This document shows positions 28,169-37,552 of a stretch of DNA of 64,000 nt, one piece after another. Source of the DNA: Promethearchaeota archaeon (GTDB lineage Archaea; Asgardarchaeota; Lokiarchaeia; Sigyniarchaeales; SOKP01). Below the pieces are notes generated by a model. That model was not told where the DNA came from. It saw nothing but the letters and a program-made list of their open reading frames with translations, and did not search any database. Both the position numbers and the translations under genes were made by a program. The stretch is from assembly GCA_016839585.1 (NCBI GenBank), contig JAEOTZ010000072.1, positions 62,001 to 126,000 of the forward strand, read 5' to 3'. The number at the start of each line of letters is the position of its first letter. Positions within the stretch are counted from its first letter, which is position 1.

Positions 28169-28377
28169 GCAATTAAAAATTTTTTTTATTACTATTTCTA
28201 ATGAATTTTCAAATTATAAATAAAAAGCTCTTATAACTATAAAAGTCATGGATGTCAGCTCATATAATCTTTAAGTTATAATAGCGAGTTTTAAATTTAA
28301 ATGCAATTTATTTATTCTCAAAAGTAGTGTAAAAATCATACATAACTAAAATTAAAACAGATCGAGAGAGTGTTAAA

Positions 28378-30771
28378 ATGGATCGAGAGAGAATTGTAAT
28401 TGTTGGTGGAGTTGCTGGAGGAGCCTCTGCGGCAGCAAGGTTAAGGAGATTACGAGAGGATTTAGAAATTGTCATGTTAGATAAAGGTCCGTATGTTAGT
28501 TTTGCCAACTGCGGGCTTCCATATTATGTGGGAAATGTAATAAAGGATCGCGAGTCTTTAGAACTAGTCTCACCAGAGATGTTCCTAGAAAGGTTCAATA
28601 TTGATGTTAGAGTTAATAATGAAGTAATTTCAATAGATAAAGAGAAAAAGCAAGTCAAAGTCAGAGATTTAAAAAAATTGTACGAATACTTCTTAGATTA
28701 TGATAACTTGATTTTAGCAACTGGCTCAAATCCTATTGTACCTTCTTTTAATGGTCTTGAGGATGTACCATATTTTACAGTATGGTCTATACCCGATGCT
28801 GTAAAAATTAGAGATTATGTTGAAAAACATAATATAAAGAATGCTGTTATCGTTGGTGGTGGCTTTATTGGATTAGAAATGGCAGAAAACTTAGTTGAGA
28901 AGAGAGTGAAAGTAAAAATAGTGGAAATGCTAGATCAGGTAATGCCACCAATAGATAAGGAAATAGCGCAATTTATTCATCAAGAATTAATATTAAATGG
29001 AGTTTGTCTCGTTTTAGAAGATCCCGTAGATTCCTTTGGAAGAACTGAAGCTGGCCAACCTTTTGTTAAAACCAAAAGTGGTCGTGTTATAGAAACAGAT
29101 CTGATAATTTTATCAATAGGTATTAGACCAGAAAGTAAGTTGGCTAAAGAAGCAGATTTAGAATTAACAGAAAGAGGTTATATAAAGGTTAATCGTAGAA
29201 TGTTAGCATCTGATCCCAGTATTTATGCTGTTGGAGATACTATTCAAGTTCAGCATTATCAAACAAATCAACCAATATCTATAGCCTTAGCAGGTCCAGC
29301 AAATAAACAAGGGAGAATTGCGGCAGAAAATGTTGCCGGAAGAAATTTAGAATATAAAGGAATTTTGGGAGCATCTGTAGTTAAAATTTTTGATGTCACT
29401 GTTGCTTCTGCAGGTTTAACAGAAAAACAACTAAAAAATACCACTATTAAATATGAAAAAATATATGTACATCCAAACAATCATGCTGGTTACTATCCAG
29501 GAGCTATACCAATAACGATTAAATTAATTTTCGAAGTACCTAGTGGTAAAGTTCTTGGAGCTCAGGCTGTTGGAGGTCAAGGTACAGAAAAAAGAATTGA
29601 TGTCATCTCTACTGTAATTAAGTTTGGTGGGACAGTTTTTGACTTGGAAGAATTAGAGTTAACTTATGCTCCTCCGTATGGTTCTGCAAAAGATCCAGTA
29701 AATATGGCAGGATTTGTTGCGGCAAATTATCTTAGAGAAGATATGCCTATTTGGCATTGGCATGATATTAATGAAGTTAAAACTAATGGAGGTATATTAT
29801 TAGATGTTAGAACCAAAGAAGAATATGCAGCTAGAACCATCGAGGACTCAATGAACGTACCAATTGAAGAATTAAGAAAACGATTAAGTGAAATACCTAA
29901 TAATGGGCCAATCTACGTCTATTGCGAAGTAGGATATAGAAGTTATTTAGCTACTAGGATTCTTTTACAAAGTGGATTTAAAGAAGTCTATGAATTAACC
30001 GGAGGATTTAAAATTTTTGAAATGGCAAATGCTACCACAGAAGAAATAATGGCTGCATGTGGAGGATCCGAAAACGTTATCGAGGAATTTGTACATGAAA
30101 AAGCTATTGAAACAGATAATTATGTAGAAGTTGATGCTTGTGGATTATCCTGTCCAGGACCTCTCAATGTGTTAATCAAATCACTTGATACATTACCTGA
30201 AAATAAAAAATTAAAAATCTATGCTACTGACCCAGGATTTAAATCTAGTGTTGAAGCCTATTCTAAATTAAATGAAGCTGTAAAATTATTACATCTTGGA
30301 AAAGAAGAAGGGAAGTTAGTAGCTACTTTAGAAAAAGTCCAGCCCACTATAGAAGTTATACCTACTGTTAGAAAGAAAACTAGAAAGGAATTAAGACCTC
30401 CTGATGCACCTCCGATTTCAGATATTAATGTTGATGAATTATATGAACGAATTGATACTGAAGATGAGCCAGTACTCTTAATTGATGTCAGAACCTCACA
30501 GGAATTTTATGGTTCAGGGGGTCATATAAAGAATTCCAAGTTAATTCCCTTAGGAGAATTATTAAATAATACAGATGTCATAAAAGATTATAAGAATGAA
30601 GAAATAGTTGTGATTTGTCATTCCGGGTCTCGCTCTATGATGGCAGCTCAATTGTTAGCACAGGCAGGATTCAAGGACGTTAGAAACCTCTTAGGGGGAA
30701 TAATGATATGGCACCGAAAAGGTTATCCCGTAAAGTTAGAAGAAGAAAGAATGGCAGGAACATTTTATTGA
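28378..30771 (+). CDS. CoA-disulfide/persulfide reductase fused to rhodanese-TusA-rhodanese
   Basis: The 797-aa protein begins with a CoA-disulfide-reductase/NADH-persulfide-reductase flavoprotein (FAD motif GGVAGGASAAAR at 10-21, active-site C45 in FANCGLPYY, NAD motif VGGGFIGLEMA near 160, dimer domain about 330-450). It continues with a rhodanese domain (C516 in YCEVGYRS), a TusA domain (C592 in CGLSCPGPL) and a second rhodanese domain (C747 in CHSGSRS). It should move sulfane sulfur between carriers and reduce it with NAD(P)H to sulfide. It lies 209 nt after iscU on the same strand. A single ATG at 28378 is preceded by a GAGAGTG. Confidence 0.92.
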   Translation: MDRERIVIVGGVAGGASAAARLRRLREDLEIVMLDKGPYVSFANCGLPYYVGNVIKDRESLELVSPEMFLERFNIDVRVNNEVISIDKEKKQVKVRDLKKLYEYFLDYDNLILATGSNPIVPSFNGLEDVPYFTVWSIPDAVKIRDYVEKHNIKNAVIVGGGFIGLEMAENLVEKRVKVKIVEMLDQVMPPIDKEIAQFIHQELILNGVCLVLEDPVDSFGRTEAGQPFVKTKSGRVIETDLIILSIGIRPESKLAKEADLELTERGYIKVNRRMLASDPSIYAVGDTIQVQHYQTNQPISIALAGPANKQGRIAAENVAGRNLEYKGILGASVVKIFDVTVASAGLTEKQLKNTTIKYEKIYVHPNNHAGYYPGAIPITIKLIFEVPSGKVLGAQAVGGQGTEKRIDVISTVIKFGGTVFDLEELELTYAPPYGSAKDPVNMAGFVAANYLREDMPIWHWHDINEVKTNGGILLDVRTKEEYAARTIEDSMNVPIEELRKRLSEIPNNGPIYVYCEVGYRSYLATRILLQSGFKEVYELTGGFKIFEMANATTEEIMAACGGSENVIEEFVHEKAIETDNYVEVDACGLSCPGPLNVLIKSLDTLPENKKLKIYATDPGFKSSVEAYSKLNEAVKLLHLGKEEGKLVATLEKVQPTIEVIPTVRKKTRKELRPPDAPPISDINVDELYERIDTEDEPVLLIDVRTSQEFYGSGGHIKNSKLIPLGELLNNTDVIKDYKNEEIVVICHSGSRSMMAAQLLAQAGFKDVRNLLGGIMIWHRKGYPVKLEEERMAGTFY

Positions 30772-30893
30772 TCTAAACTTCTGGATTTTTTATTAAAAAT
30801 AAGTATAAAAGTTATAATTAGGGTAAAATATTTTAAATCAAAAATATTCATTTATTACGAAATTTCCAAATTACAATTAGGAGGTTAAAAATT

Positions 30894-31484
30894 ATGAAAG
30901 AAACTACTAAAAAATTATATACCGCATATGTTGGAGAATCACAAGCAAGAAATAGATATAATTATTTTTCTAAAATTGCGAAAAAAGAAGGATATGTATT
31001 AGTGTCTAAAATTTTTGACGAAACATCAGATCAAGAGAAGGAACATGGTAGCTGGTTTTATAAAATGCTGCAACAGTTCAAAAAGGAAGAACCCTTTGAT
31101 GAAATGAAAGTACTCCCTGATGCAGAATTTCCAACAACCCATGGAACTACAATCGAGAATTTAAAATCTGCAATTAATGGCGAAAATATGGAATGGCAAA
31201 CACTTTACCCTGATATAGTTAAGACTGCTGAAAAAGAGGGGTATCCTGACATTGCCAAAAGAGTAAGTGCAATTATAAAGGCAGAAAAACATCACTCTGA
31301 GAGATATGGTAAGCTTCTTAAGTTGGTTGGTGATGATGCCTTCTTTAAACGAGGAAAGAAGGTCGTGTGGGTCTGTATGGAATGCGGTTATGAGGTAGAA
31401 ATGGATGAATTACCAAAAGATTTCAAATGTCCATCTTGTGATCACCCTAGAGAATATTATAGAAAGAAATGTGAAGATTTTTAG
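30894..31484 (+). CDS. rbr: Rubrerythrin
   Basis: The 196-aa product has a ferritin-like diiron domain with the expected E-x-x-H ligands (SQARNRYNY, DQEKEHGSWF, IIKAEKHHSERY) followed by a C-terminal rubredoxin domain with C161-x2-C164 and C179-x2-C182 and the DHPREYYRK tail. It reduces hydrogen peroxide to water using electrons from rubredoxin. A strong AGGAGGT lies 8 nt before ATG 30894. It starts a short peroxide/superoxide module with the superoxide reductase gene 100 nt downstream. Confidence 0.95.
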   Translation: MKETTKKLYTAYVGESQARNRYNYFSKIAKKEGYVLVSKIFDETSDQEKEHGSWFYKMLQQFKKEEPFDEMKVLPDAEFPTTHGTTIENLKSAINGENMEWQTLYPDIVKTAEKEGYPDIAKRVSAIIKAEKHHSERYGKLLKLVGDDAFFKRGKKVVWVCMECGYEVEMDELPKDFKCPSCDHPREYYRKKCEDF

Positions 31485-31584
31485 AAAAAATTTAGTTATT
31501 TTTAATTTAAAATGAAAATCATTAAATAGAAAAATATATGTGATAAAGCACAAAATAGTTAAATCTCAAATTGGTTATTAAAAA

Positions 31585-31974
31585 ATGAAACGAAAAGATA
31601 TATATAAGTGTGAAATTTGTGGAAAAGTAATTGAGATCCTTAATCCAGCAGCACCCGAAACAATCTGTTGCGGTCAACCTATGACATTAATGGAGGAGCT
31701 TTCCAAAGATTGGAAACTAGAGAAGCATGTCCCAAAGATCACAATTGAAGGCAATAAAGTAACTGTTGATGTGGGTATTTCAATGGGAACTCCTCATCCA
31801 ATGACAATGGAACATTGGATTATGTGGGTTGAGATAATGTGCAAAGATGGTTGCTACGAAAGAAGATTTTTAAATCCTGGAGATGAGCCTAAAGCAACTT
31901 TTACTGTTGCAAATCCAGAGGGTCTCATAGCAAGGGAATATTGCAATATCCATGGATTATGGATATCTAAGTAA
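31585..31974 (+). CDS. dfx: Superoxide reductase (desulfoferrodoxin)
   Basis: The 129-aa protein has an N-terminal desulforedoxin-type FeS4 site (C9-x2-C12 and C28-C29), then the SOR active-site ligands H48 (EKHVP), H71 (GTPHPM), H77 (MEHW), C120 and H123 (CNIHGLW). It reduces superoxide to peroxide without making oxygen, as expected in a strict anaerobe. Together with rubrerythrin and the flavodiiron array it completes oxygen-species handling. It starts at ATG 31585 and is followed by a T-rich terminator. Confidence 0.94.
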   Translation: MKRKDIYKCEICGKVIEILNPAAPETICCGQPMTLMEELSKDWKLEKHVPKITIEGNKVTVDVGISMGTPHPMTMEHWIMWVEIMCKDGCYERRFLNPGDEPKATFTVANPEGLIAREYCNIHGLWISK

Positions 31975-31993
31975 GGATACTAACAAATTAACC

Positions 31994-32010
31994 TTTTCTT
32001 TTTTTTTATT
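31994..32010 (+). terminator. Oligo-T terminator after superoxide reductase
   Basis: Four T, one C and nine T directly follow the superoxide reductase gene, before the ArsB-type transporter. Runs of this length terminate archaeal transcription. Confidence 0.45.
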
Positions 32011-32096
32011 ATTTAAAAATTAAATATTTAAAGTTTAATTTTAATTATGACACTTATAATTATTTAATAGCAAGAGCTTATTTAGAAATATTATTT

Positions 32097-33452
32097 ATGT
32101 TAATTTATTTACAAATTTTTGTTATAAGTTGTTTTCTTGTCGTTATTATTGCCCTCTTTCGTGAGAAGACAGATTTTTTAACATATAGCATCGCAGCTAT
32201 GCTAGCAGCAGCTACTGCAACATTTCTTTTTTCACCGGAATCCTTCTCTATTGATGAATTTATTCTTGCAATAGATTGGCCAGTTATTTTTTTCTTAATT
32301 TCTTTATTTACGATAGTTGTTATTTTAGAGGAACAGTTAATTTTTCAGGAAATAGCGTTAAGAATCACTAGAAAATTTAGTACAAATACTCGAAAATTTT
32401 TTTGGGTAATTTGCTTAATTTCAACATTCAGTGCTGCGTTTATTGAAGATGTTTCAGTAACTGTAATTTTCATTCCCATGATTATTAGTACAAGCGAAAA
32501 GATGAGAATTAATCCTACTCCAATACTTCTAGGAATGACTATTTGTATTAATCTTGCCGCAACTTTAACTCCGTTCGGGTCTGCGCAGAATATATTAATA
32601 GCAAACAAATTTACACTTTCAACGAGCTGGTTTTTTACAAATTTAGCAGCATTTTTTATTATTGGTACATTGCTGACTCTATTTCTTCTGGATTATTTCG
32701 TTCTTAGAAAGCATTTAAAAGAGATTTGGGTTCCACATTGTGAAGAATATGAAGAGCCATTAGAAACTGAACACTTAGAAGAACATGAGTTAATTATTAT
32801 GGAAGATTCAATTAATCCTAAGATTTTTTATCGCAATTTAATTAGTTTATTCATTTTTTTCATAATGTTAATTATCATTCCAGACATTTTATTTATAGGG
32901 TTATTAGGAATGTTGTTGTTTGTATTTATTAACCCACGTAAAGGAGAGGCTGATAGAAAGAAGCCAGACATTTCTTATTACTTTTCTAAAGTAGATTTTA
33001 AATTACCTTTCTTTTTTATAAGTTTATTTATTTTGGTATTCTGTTTTGACAAAGTAGGGCTTATCGGCATCATTGAAGATTTTGTAGTAACAATTTCTCC
33101 AAATAATCTTTTCTTACTATGCATATTTGTATTAATTATAACATCTATTCTTTCAGGATTTCTTGATAACGTTCCTGTTACAGTTCTTTTTATCCCAGTC
33201 ATACAAGTTTTAATAGCTTCTGATTTTTCATCAATCCCATTGTTAATAGCATTCATATTAGGGATAAACTTAGGAGGGAACTTTTTACCACAAGGCTCAG
33301 CAGCGGATATGATGACACTCGAATTATCTACAAAATATTGCGTAGACGGGATGAATTATAAAAAACTGCTAAAGATTGGAGGGTTATTTGCCTTATTCCA
33401 TATAATTCTTGGTATTGGATATTTAGCATTAATTATTTTTATCTTCTTTTAA
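32097..33452 (+). CDS. Ion transporter of the ArsB/NhaD permease superfamily
   Basis: The 451-aa protein has about 11-12 transmembrane helices with two repeats, each carrying the family's re-entrant motif: SAAFIEDVSVTVIFIPMII near residue 117 and SGFLDNVPVTVLFIPVI near 352, plus NLGGNFLPQGSAAD near 385. Members move arsenite, Na+/H+, or dicarboxylates. No arsR or arsC gene is near, so arsenite export is not favoured. Start is ATG 32097. The GmhB-like phosphatase lies 25 nt downstream on the same strand. Confidence 0.8.
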   Translation: MLIYLQIFVISCFLVVIIALFREKTDFLTYSIAAMLAAATATFLFSPESFSIDEFILAIDWPVIFFLISLFTIVVILEEQLIFQEIALRITRKFSTNTRKFFWVICLISTFSAAFIEDVSVTVIFIPMIISTSEKMRINPTPILLGMTICINLAATLTPFGSAQNILIANKFTLSTSWFFTNLAAFFIIGTLLTLFLLDYFVLRKHLKEIWVPHCEEYEEPLETEHLEEHELIIMEDSINPKIFYRNLISLFIFFIMLIIIPDILFIGLLGMLLFVFINPRKGEADRKKPDISYYFSKVDFKLPFFFISLFILVFCFDKVGLIGIIEDFVVTISPNNLFLLCIFVLIITSILSGFLDNVPVTVLFIPVIQVLIASDFSSIPLLIAFILGINLGGNFLPQGSAADMMTLELSTKYCVDGMNYKKLLKIGGLFALFHIILGIGYLALIIFIFF

Positions 33453-33477
33453 AAAAAATGAGGTTTTAGATTACCAG

Positions 33478-34029
33478 ATGAGGAAAAATAAAGCTATCTT
33501 TTTAGACAGAGATGGCACAATAATTGAAGATAAAAATTATGCTTATAAAATTGAAGATTTAGAACTTTTACCGGGAGTGGTAGATGGTTTGAAATTATTA
33601 CAAAGGTATTTTATTTTTTTCATAATAACAAATCAATCCGGGATTGGAAGAGGTTATTATACAGTGGTGGATTTTCATAAATTTAACAATTATCTCATTA
33701 AGCAATTAAAAGAGCATAGTATTAAAATAGAAAGAACCTATTTTTGCCCTCATTTAAAAGAAGATAATTGTGAATGTAGAAAACCAAAAACAAAATTTAT
33801 TGATACTATAGTATCTGATTATAATATAAATATAGAAAATTCTTGGATGATTGGTGATCACCCTTCAGATGTTCTCTGTGGTATTAATGCAGGATGCAAA
33901 ACAGTTTTTCTCTTAACGGGACACGGTCGAAAACACATTCAAGACTTAGAAGAGAATGAAATTGCTCCAAATATCATAACTAACAACTTTTTGAAAGCAG
34001 CAAGAGAAATAATTAAAGAATTTAAATAG
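33478..34029 (+). CDS. GmhB-type HAD phosphatase (heptose/sugar bisphosphate or histidinol phosphatase)
   Basis: The 183-aa protein has FLDRDGTI with the catalytic D-x-D, TNQSGIGRG typical of GmhB, and a zinc-binding CPHLKEDNCECRKP motif near residue 98, then GDHPSDV. This is the GmhB/HisB-N family of capless HAD phosphatases. In archaea it may serve nucleotide-heptose or other sugar phosphate metabolism. No other surface-sugar gene is present, so the substrate is open. Start ATG 33478, 25 nt after the transporter, suggesting one transcript. Confidence 0.82.
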   Translation: MRKNKAIFLDRDGTIIEDKNYAYKIEDLELLPGVVDGLKLLQRYFIFFIITNQSGIGRGYYTVVDFHKFNNYLIKQLKEHSIKIERTYFCPHLKEDNCECRKPKTKFIDTIVSDYNINIENSWMIGDHPSDVLCGINAGCKTVFLLTGHGRKHIQDLEENEIAPNIITNNFLKAAREIIKEFK

Positions 34030-34135
34030 CCAATTCAAATAAAATTAAGTGGAATAGTTTTATTAAGAGATTAGTATAAAAGGGTAAATTATTATTAATT
34101 AAAAAAACATAAAATAATTTTGGTATAAGAGTACT

Positions 34136-34606
34136 TTGCTTATTAAAAAATTAAATAATGCTACTCTATGGAATAAAATCCAGAAATTGAGAGAAATTAT
34201 TAAGTCAATAGACAATTTCAAACAAAGAAAATGTTGGAATTGTAGCAAGGAGTTAAATATTTATGATTTTTTAAGTGATAATGTTGATCTTACTTTAGAA
34301 TATTTAATAAAACTATGGCAAACCGATTTAGTTGAGTTTCATTGTTGTGAATGTTTTAAAAATCTAAAGATAAAAGAATTAGAAAAATTTAATATGCAAA
34401 TAGATACAAGAACTTGTTCATTTTGTAAGAAACAATTAAATATATATGAGTATAGTAAATATTATAATTATTTAAAGATAGGAGAATTAAAATCTATTTG
34501 GTTCGACGAAAATCATAAGATTTTTTGCGATAAAATATGCTTAAGAAAATTCTATAATATAAAGGGTATTTCTCCAACAAGAATAAAAAAAATAAGTAAA
34601 AATTAA
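34136..34606 (+). CDS. Small protein with two tandem Cys-pair zinc fingers
   Basis: The 156-aa product carries two copies of a motif: CWNCSKELNIYDF followed 30 residues later by HCCECFKNL, and CSFCKKQLNIYEY followed by FCDKICLRKF. Each copy has two Cys-x2/3-Cys pairs about 30 residues apart, as in treble-clef or LIM-like zinc-binding folds, with a near-identical KxLNIYx(F/Y) after the first pair, so the two arose by duplication. The start is TTG at 34136 without a strong Shine-Dalgarno. An in-frame TAA lies just upstream. I do not recognise a family. Protein or nucleic acid binding is likely. Confidence 0.65.
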   Translation: MLIKKLNNATLWNKIQKLREIIKSIDNFKQRKCWNCSKELNIYDFLSDNVDLTLEYLIKLWQTDLVEFHCCECFKNLKIKELEKFNMQIDTRTCSFCKKQLNIYEYSKYYNYLKIGELKSIWFDENHKIFCDKICLRKFYNIKGISPTRIKKISKN

Positions 34607-34624
34607 ATGATTTATAGGATAAGT

Positions 34625-35803
34625 TTACCCTCTCTTTTTTCCAAGATAAGGCATTGCGTGTTCATATCTTTTCATGACAAATCTAGAGATAACAATCCTC
34701 TGTATTTCTGAAGTTCCTTCATAAATTTGGTATAATTTTGCATCTCTAAATAATTTCTCAACTGGGTATGTTCTAAGATACCCATATCCACCAAAAATTT
34801 GTATAGCTTCAGTAGTTACATTCATAGCAACATCAGAAGCAAAAGCTTTGGCAATTGAGGAACTCAAATTATTATCCATTCCTTGATCAGCCTCCCATGC
34901 CGCTTTGTAAGTTAATAATCGTGCAGCTTCAATATCTTTATACATATTAGCGATCTTTTCTTGAATTACTTGATAATTTCCAATTGGACGACCGAAAGCT
35001 TCCCTCTTTTGAGCATAATCGATAGAATATTCCATTGCTGAACGAGCACATCCAACTGCAAATGCACCTATTGCTGGACGAGTATGAGCGAAGGTTTGCA
35101 TAGCTAAAACAAAACCTCTTCCCGGTTTAGCAAGGATATTTTCTTTTGGAATTCTAACATCTTTTAAACCCACTGAGACTGTATTTGATGATCTTTGACC
35201 AAGTTTAGGTATGTGTTTCCCTAATCTTACACCTTCACTTTTTGTATCTACAATAAAGGCAGCAATCCCCTTATGTTTTTTCTCCGGATCAATGGTTGCA
35301 AATACAGTAATATAATCAGCGTATCCCCCATTAGTTATCCAAAATTTATTTCCATTTAAAATATATTCATCTCCATCTTTTTCGGCATGACATTTCATAC
35401 TAGCAACATCAGAACCCATTGCTGGTTCAGAAGTGGCAAAAGCTATTAATTTAAATTTTTTTACTAACTCAGTTAAAATCCTTTGCTTTTGTTCTTCATT
35501 TCCTCCAATAACAATTGGCTCTGCTCCTAGATTATTATCAAAAACAGAAGTTGCAATACCAGGGCAAGCAGAAGATATTTCTTCTACAACAATACAAGCA
35601 TCTAATAAACTATAACCCGGTCCACCATACTCTTTAGGGATCCCTAAATTTAATAAATTCTCCTCCCACGCCTTTTTGATGACATCTAATGGAAATTCTT
35701 CTGACTCATCATATTTTTGCGCCACTGGTAATACCTCTCTTATAGCGAATTCTCTTGCTTTTTTCTGTAAAGCTTTTTGTTGTTCAGTTAAAATAAAATC
35801 CAA
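34625..35803 (-). CDS. Acyl-CoA dehydrogenase
   Basis: The protein has the acyl-CoA dehydrogenase signatures: AFATSEPAMGSD near residue 120, NGNKFWITNGGYAD near 150, ESIDYAQKREAFGRPIGNYQ near 245 and the YEGTSEIQR segment carrying the catalytic glutamate. It oxidises a short-chain acyl-CoA with FAD and passes electrons to an ETF, which is not in this window. The frame opens at TTG 35836, but the domain begins at a TTG at 35803 (giving MDFILTEQQ) with AAGAGG 9 nt upstream, so I choose 35803. The flavodiiron gene ends 16 nt before, so they are probably one transcript. Confidence 0.92.
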   Translation of the reverse strand: MDFILTEQQKALQKKAREFAIREVLPVAQKYDESEEFPLDVIKKAWEENLLNLGIPKEYGGPGYSLLDACIVVEEISSACPGIATSVFDNNLGAEPIVIGGNEEQKQRILTELVKKFKLIAFATSEPAMGSDVASMKCHAEKDGDEYILNGNKFWITNGGYADYITVFATIDPEKKHKGIAAFIVDTKSEGVRLGKHIPKLGQRSSNTVSVGLKDVRIPKENILAKPGRGFVLAMQTFAHTRPAIGAFAVGCARSAMEYSIDYAQKREAFGRPIGNYQVIQEKIANMYKDIEAARLLTYKAAWEADQGMDNNLSSSIAKAFASDVAMNVTTEAIQIFGGYGYLRTYPVEKLFRDAKLYQIYEGTSEIQRIVISRFVMKRYEHAMPYLGKKRG

Positions 35804-35819
35804 ATTTTTTAACCTCTTA

Positions 35820-37025
35820 TTAACCCATCTTTTCAATTAATTTATCTATAATTTCTTTGAAATCCAAATCCTCTGGTTTTGGAACAAATTTGATTTCAAT
35901 TGTCTCATCCAGAACGTCTATTTTAGTGGCTTTCATAATTTCAGCAATTTCTTTCACAGCACCTCCACCCCAACCATAGGAACCGAAAGCTAAGCCAATC
36001 TTATTCATTGGCTTTAAACCTTTTTGATAAGAGAGATATTCTGCAACTGTAGGATACAATCCATTATTTAATGTCGGACTTCCTACTAAAATTGCCCTAG
36101 CCTTCATAGCTTCTGTTATTACATCAGAGTAATCTGCATTAGTTAGTCTATATCTTTTTACCGGAATGCTTCTATGACTAATCTCTTTAAATAATGCTTT
36201 GGCAATTTTACTTGTGCTTTCCCACATTGTATCATAAACAATTAAAACACTGTTTTTATCGATCTCACCCGCAGACCATTTCTTATAAGCGTCAATGATC
36301 TTGCCAATGTTACTCCTCCAGCAGACTCCATGGGAAGGACATATTATATCAATAGGCAAAGCACCCACTTTTGGTAATGCTTTTGCTATTAATCCAGATA
36401 AATGGAGTAAAATATTCGCATAATATTTTTCTGCTTCTTCCATAACCTCACATAAGTCATTTTCATCATCCCAACGTTTGGATGTAGCATAATGTTGGCC
36501 AAAAGCGTCATTGCAAAAGAGTACATTTTTACCGTTCTCGTCAGACATAAAAGAAACCATTGAATCAGGCCAATGTATCATTGGAATTGGTACGAAGGTA
36601 AACTTTTTACCGTTCCCTATATCTAAAGTATCACCTTCCTTGACAGCTCTTATTTTGTTAAACAGATCTTCTTCAACCTCTTCATGAAAATGTGCCTTTA
36701 ATGCATCGACTCCTCTTTGAGATGCGATCAATTCAGCATTTGGTAAATGCTTAATTATAAGTGGAAATGATCCAGAATGATCCATTTCAACATGGTTTGT
36801 TATATAATAATCAATTTCTGCTGGATCACATACAGCTTTTATACTTTTTAAGAAAGATTCAAAATATGGGCGTTTTACCGCATCAATTAATACAGTTTTT
36901 TCGCCTTTAACAATATAGGCGTTATAAGAACTCCCCCGATGAGTTGAATATCCATGAAAGTTCCTTACTTCCCAATCTATATATCCAACATAATAGATAT
37001 CTTTCATTAATTCTAAATGTGTCAT
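35820..37025 (-). CDS. fprA: Flavodiiron protein (A-type flavoprotein, O2/NO reductase)
   Basis: The 401-aa protein joins a metallo-beta-lactamase-like diiron domain (H78-V-E80-M-D82-H83 motif, H151, and D173 in CNDAFGQHY) to a C-terminal flavodoxin domain (VLIVYDTMWESTSKIA near residue 262 for FMN). It reduces O2 to water (or NO to N2O) with electrons from rubredoxin. It lies with a rubredoxin, a rubredoxin-like protein and a rubredoxin reductase on the same strand, which fits the full NAD(P)H-to-O2 chain. Start ATG 37025. Confidence 0.95.
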   Translation of the reverse strand: MTHLELMKDIYYVGYIDWEVRNFHGYSTHRGSSYNAYIVKGEKTVLIDAVKRPYFESFLKSIKAVCDPAEIDYYITNHVEMDHSGSFPLIIKHLPNAELIASQRGVDALKAHFHEEVEEDLFNKIRAVKEGDTLDIGNGKKFTFVPIPMIHWPDSMVSFMSDENGKNVLFCNDAFGQHYATSKRWDDENDLCEVMEEAEKYYANILLHLSGLIAKALPKVGALPIDIICPSHGVCWRSNIGKIIDAYKKWSAGEIDKNSVLIVYDTMWESTSKIAKALFKEISHRSIPVKRYRLTNADYSDVITEAMKARAILVGSPTLNNGLYPTVAEYLSYQKGLKPMNKIGLAFGSYGWGGGAVKEIAEIMKATKIDVLDETIEIKFVPKPEDLDFKEIIDKLIEKMG

Positions 37026-37168
37026 TTTTCTTTCACTTTTATTATTTTAGGATTTAGTTGATATTTATTATATTTTAAATCAAGTTAAAAAGTTACTTTC
37101 TATCAATTATAAAATTTTATAGAAACCAAGTAATTAAAAAAAAATTATTATTTAAGAAATGTTAAAAA

Positions 37169-37306
37169 TTAGTCAATTTTTTCAAACATATCTTTTCCAA
37201 CACCACATACTGGACATGTCCAATCATCTGGTAAATCTTCAAATTTGGTACCTTCAGCCTCTTCATCATATACGTATCCACAGGCTTGACATTCCCATTT
37301 TCCCAT
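37169..37306 (-). CDS. rub: Rubredoxin (45 aa)
   Basis: A 45-residue protein starts at ATG 37306 with AAGGAGA 7 nt upstream. It is [19 protein letters not shown] at the start, then [18 protein letters not shown], with cysteines at 6, 9, 31 and 34 in the classic rubredoxin spacing, and the YVYD and PDDWTCP landmarks. It carries electrons from the rubredoxin reductase to the flavodiiron protein and rubrerythrin. It sits 143 nt upstream of the flavodiiron gene in the same direction. Confidence 0.95.
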   Translation of the reverse strand: MGKWECQACGYVYDEEAEGTKFEDLPDDWTCPVCGVGKDMFEKID

Positions 37307-37399
37307 TAGAATCTCCTTAATTATTTTAATTTTAAAAATTTTTATGGATTTAAATTTGAGTATTGTTAAAAATATTAAGCTAATATTTTATAAAAATGT

Positions 37400-37552
37400 T
37401 TAAGAAATTGATACTTTTTCAAACATTCTTTTAGAGCTTCGGCATTTTGGACATTTAAACTTAGCATCATCTTGTTCTTCCAATGATTTCTCTTGTTGCT
37501 CATCGATATATAGGAATTTACACTTTTTACATCTATATGTCGCCAAGTACAT
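37400..37552 (-). CDS. Rubredoxin-like protein (50 aa)
   Basis: A 50-residue frame from ATG 37552 encodes MYLATYRCKKCKFLYIDE..., then KFKCPKCRSSKRMFEKVSIS, with CxxC pairs at C8/C11 and C34/C37. Spacing and the F-E-K tail match rubredoxin, but the glycines next to both CxxC pairs and the aromatic PDDW element are absent, so it may bind zinc or iron with a different potential. It sits between rubredoxin and the rubredoxin reductase on the same strand, suggesting a role in the same electron chain or its sensing. Confidence 0.8.
   Translation of the reverse strand: MYLATYRCKKCKFLYIDEQQEKSLEEQDDAKFKCPKCRSSKRMFEKVSIS

Noticed and set aside
32097-33452. Arsenite efflux pump (arsB) label
   Set aside because: The superfamily fits, but no arsR, arsC or arsA is adjacent, so the substrate cannot be chosen.
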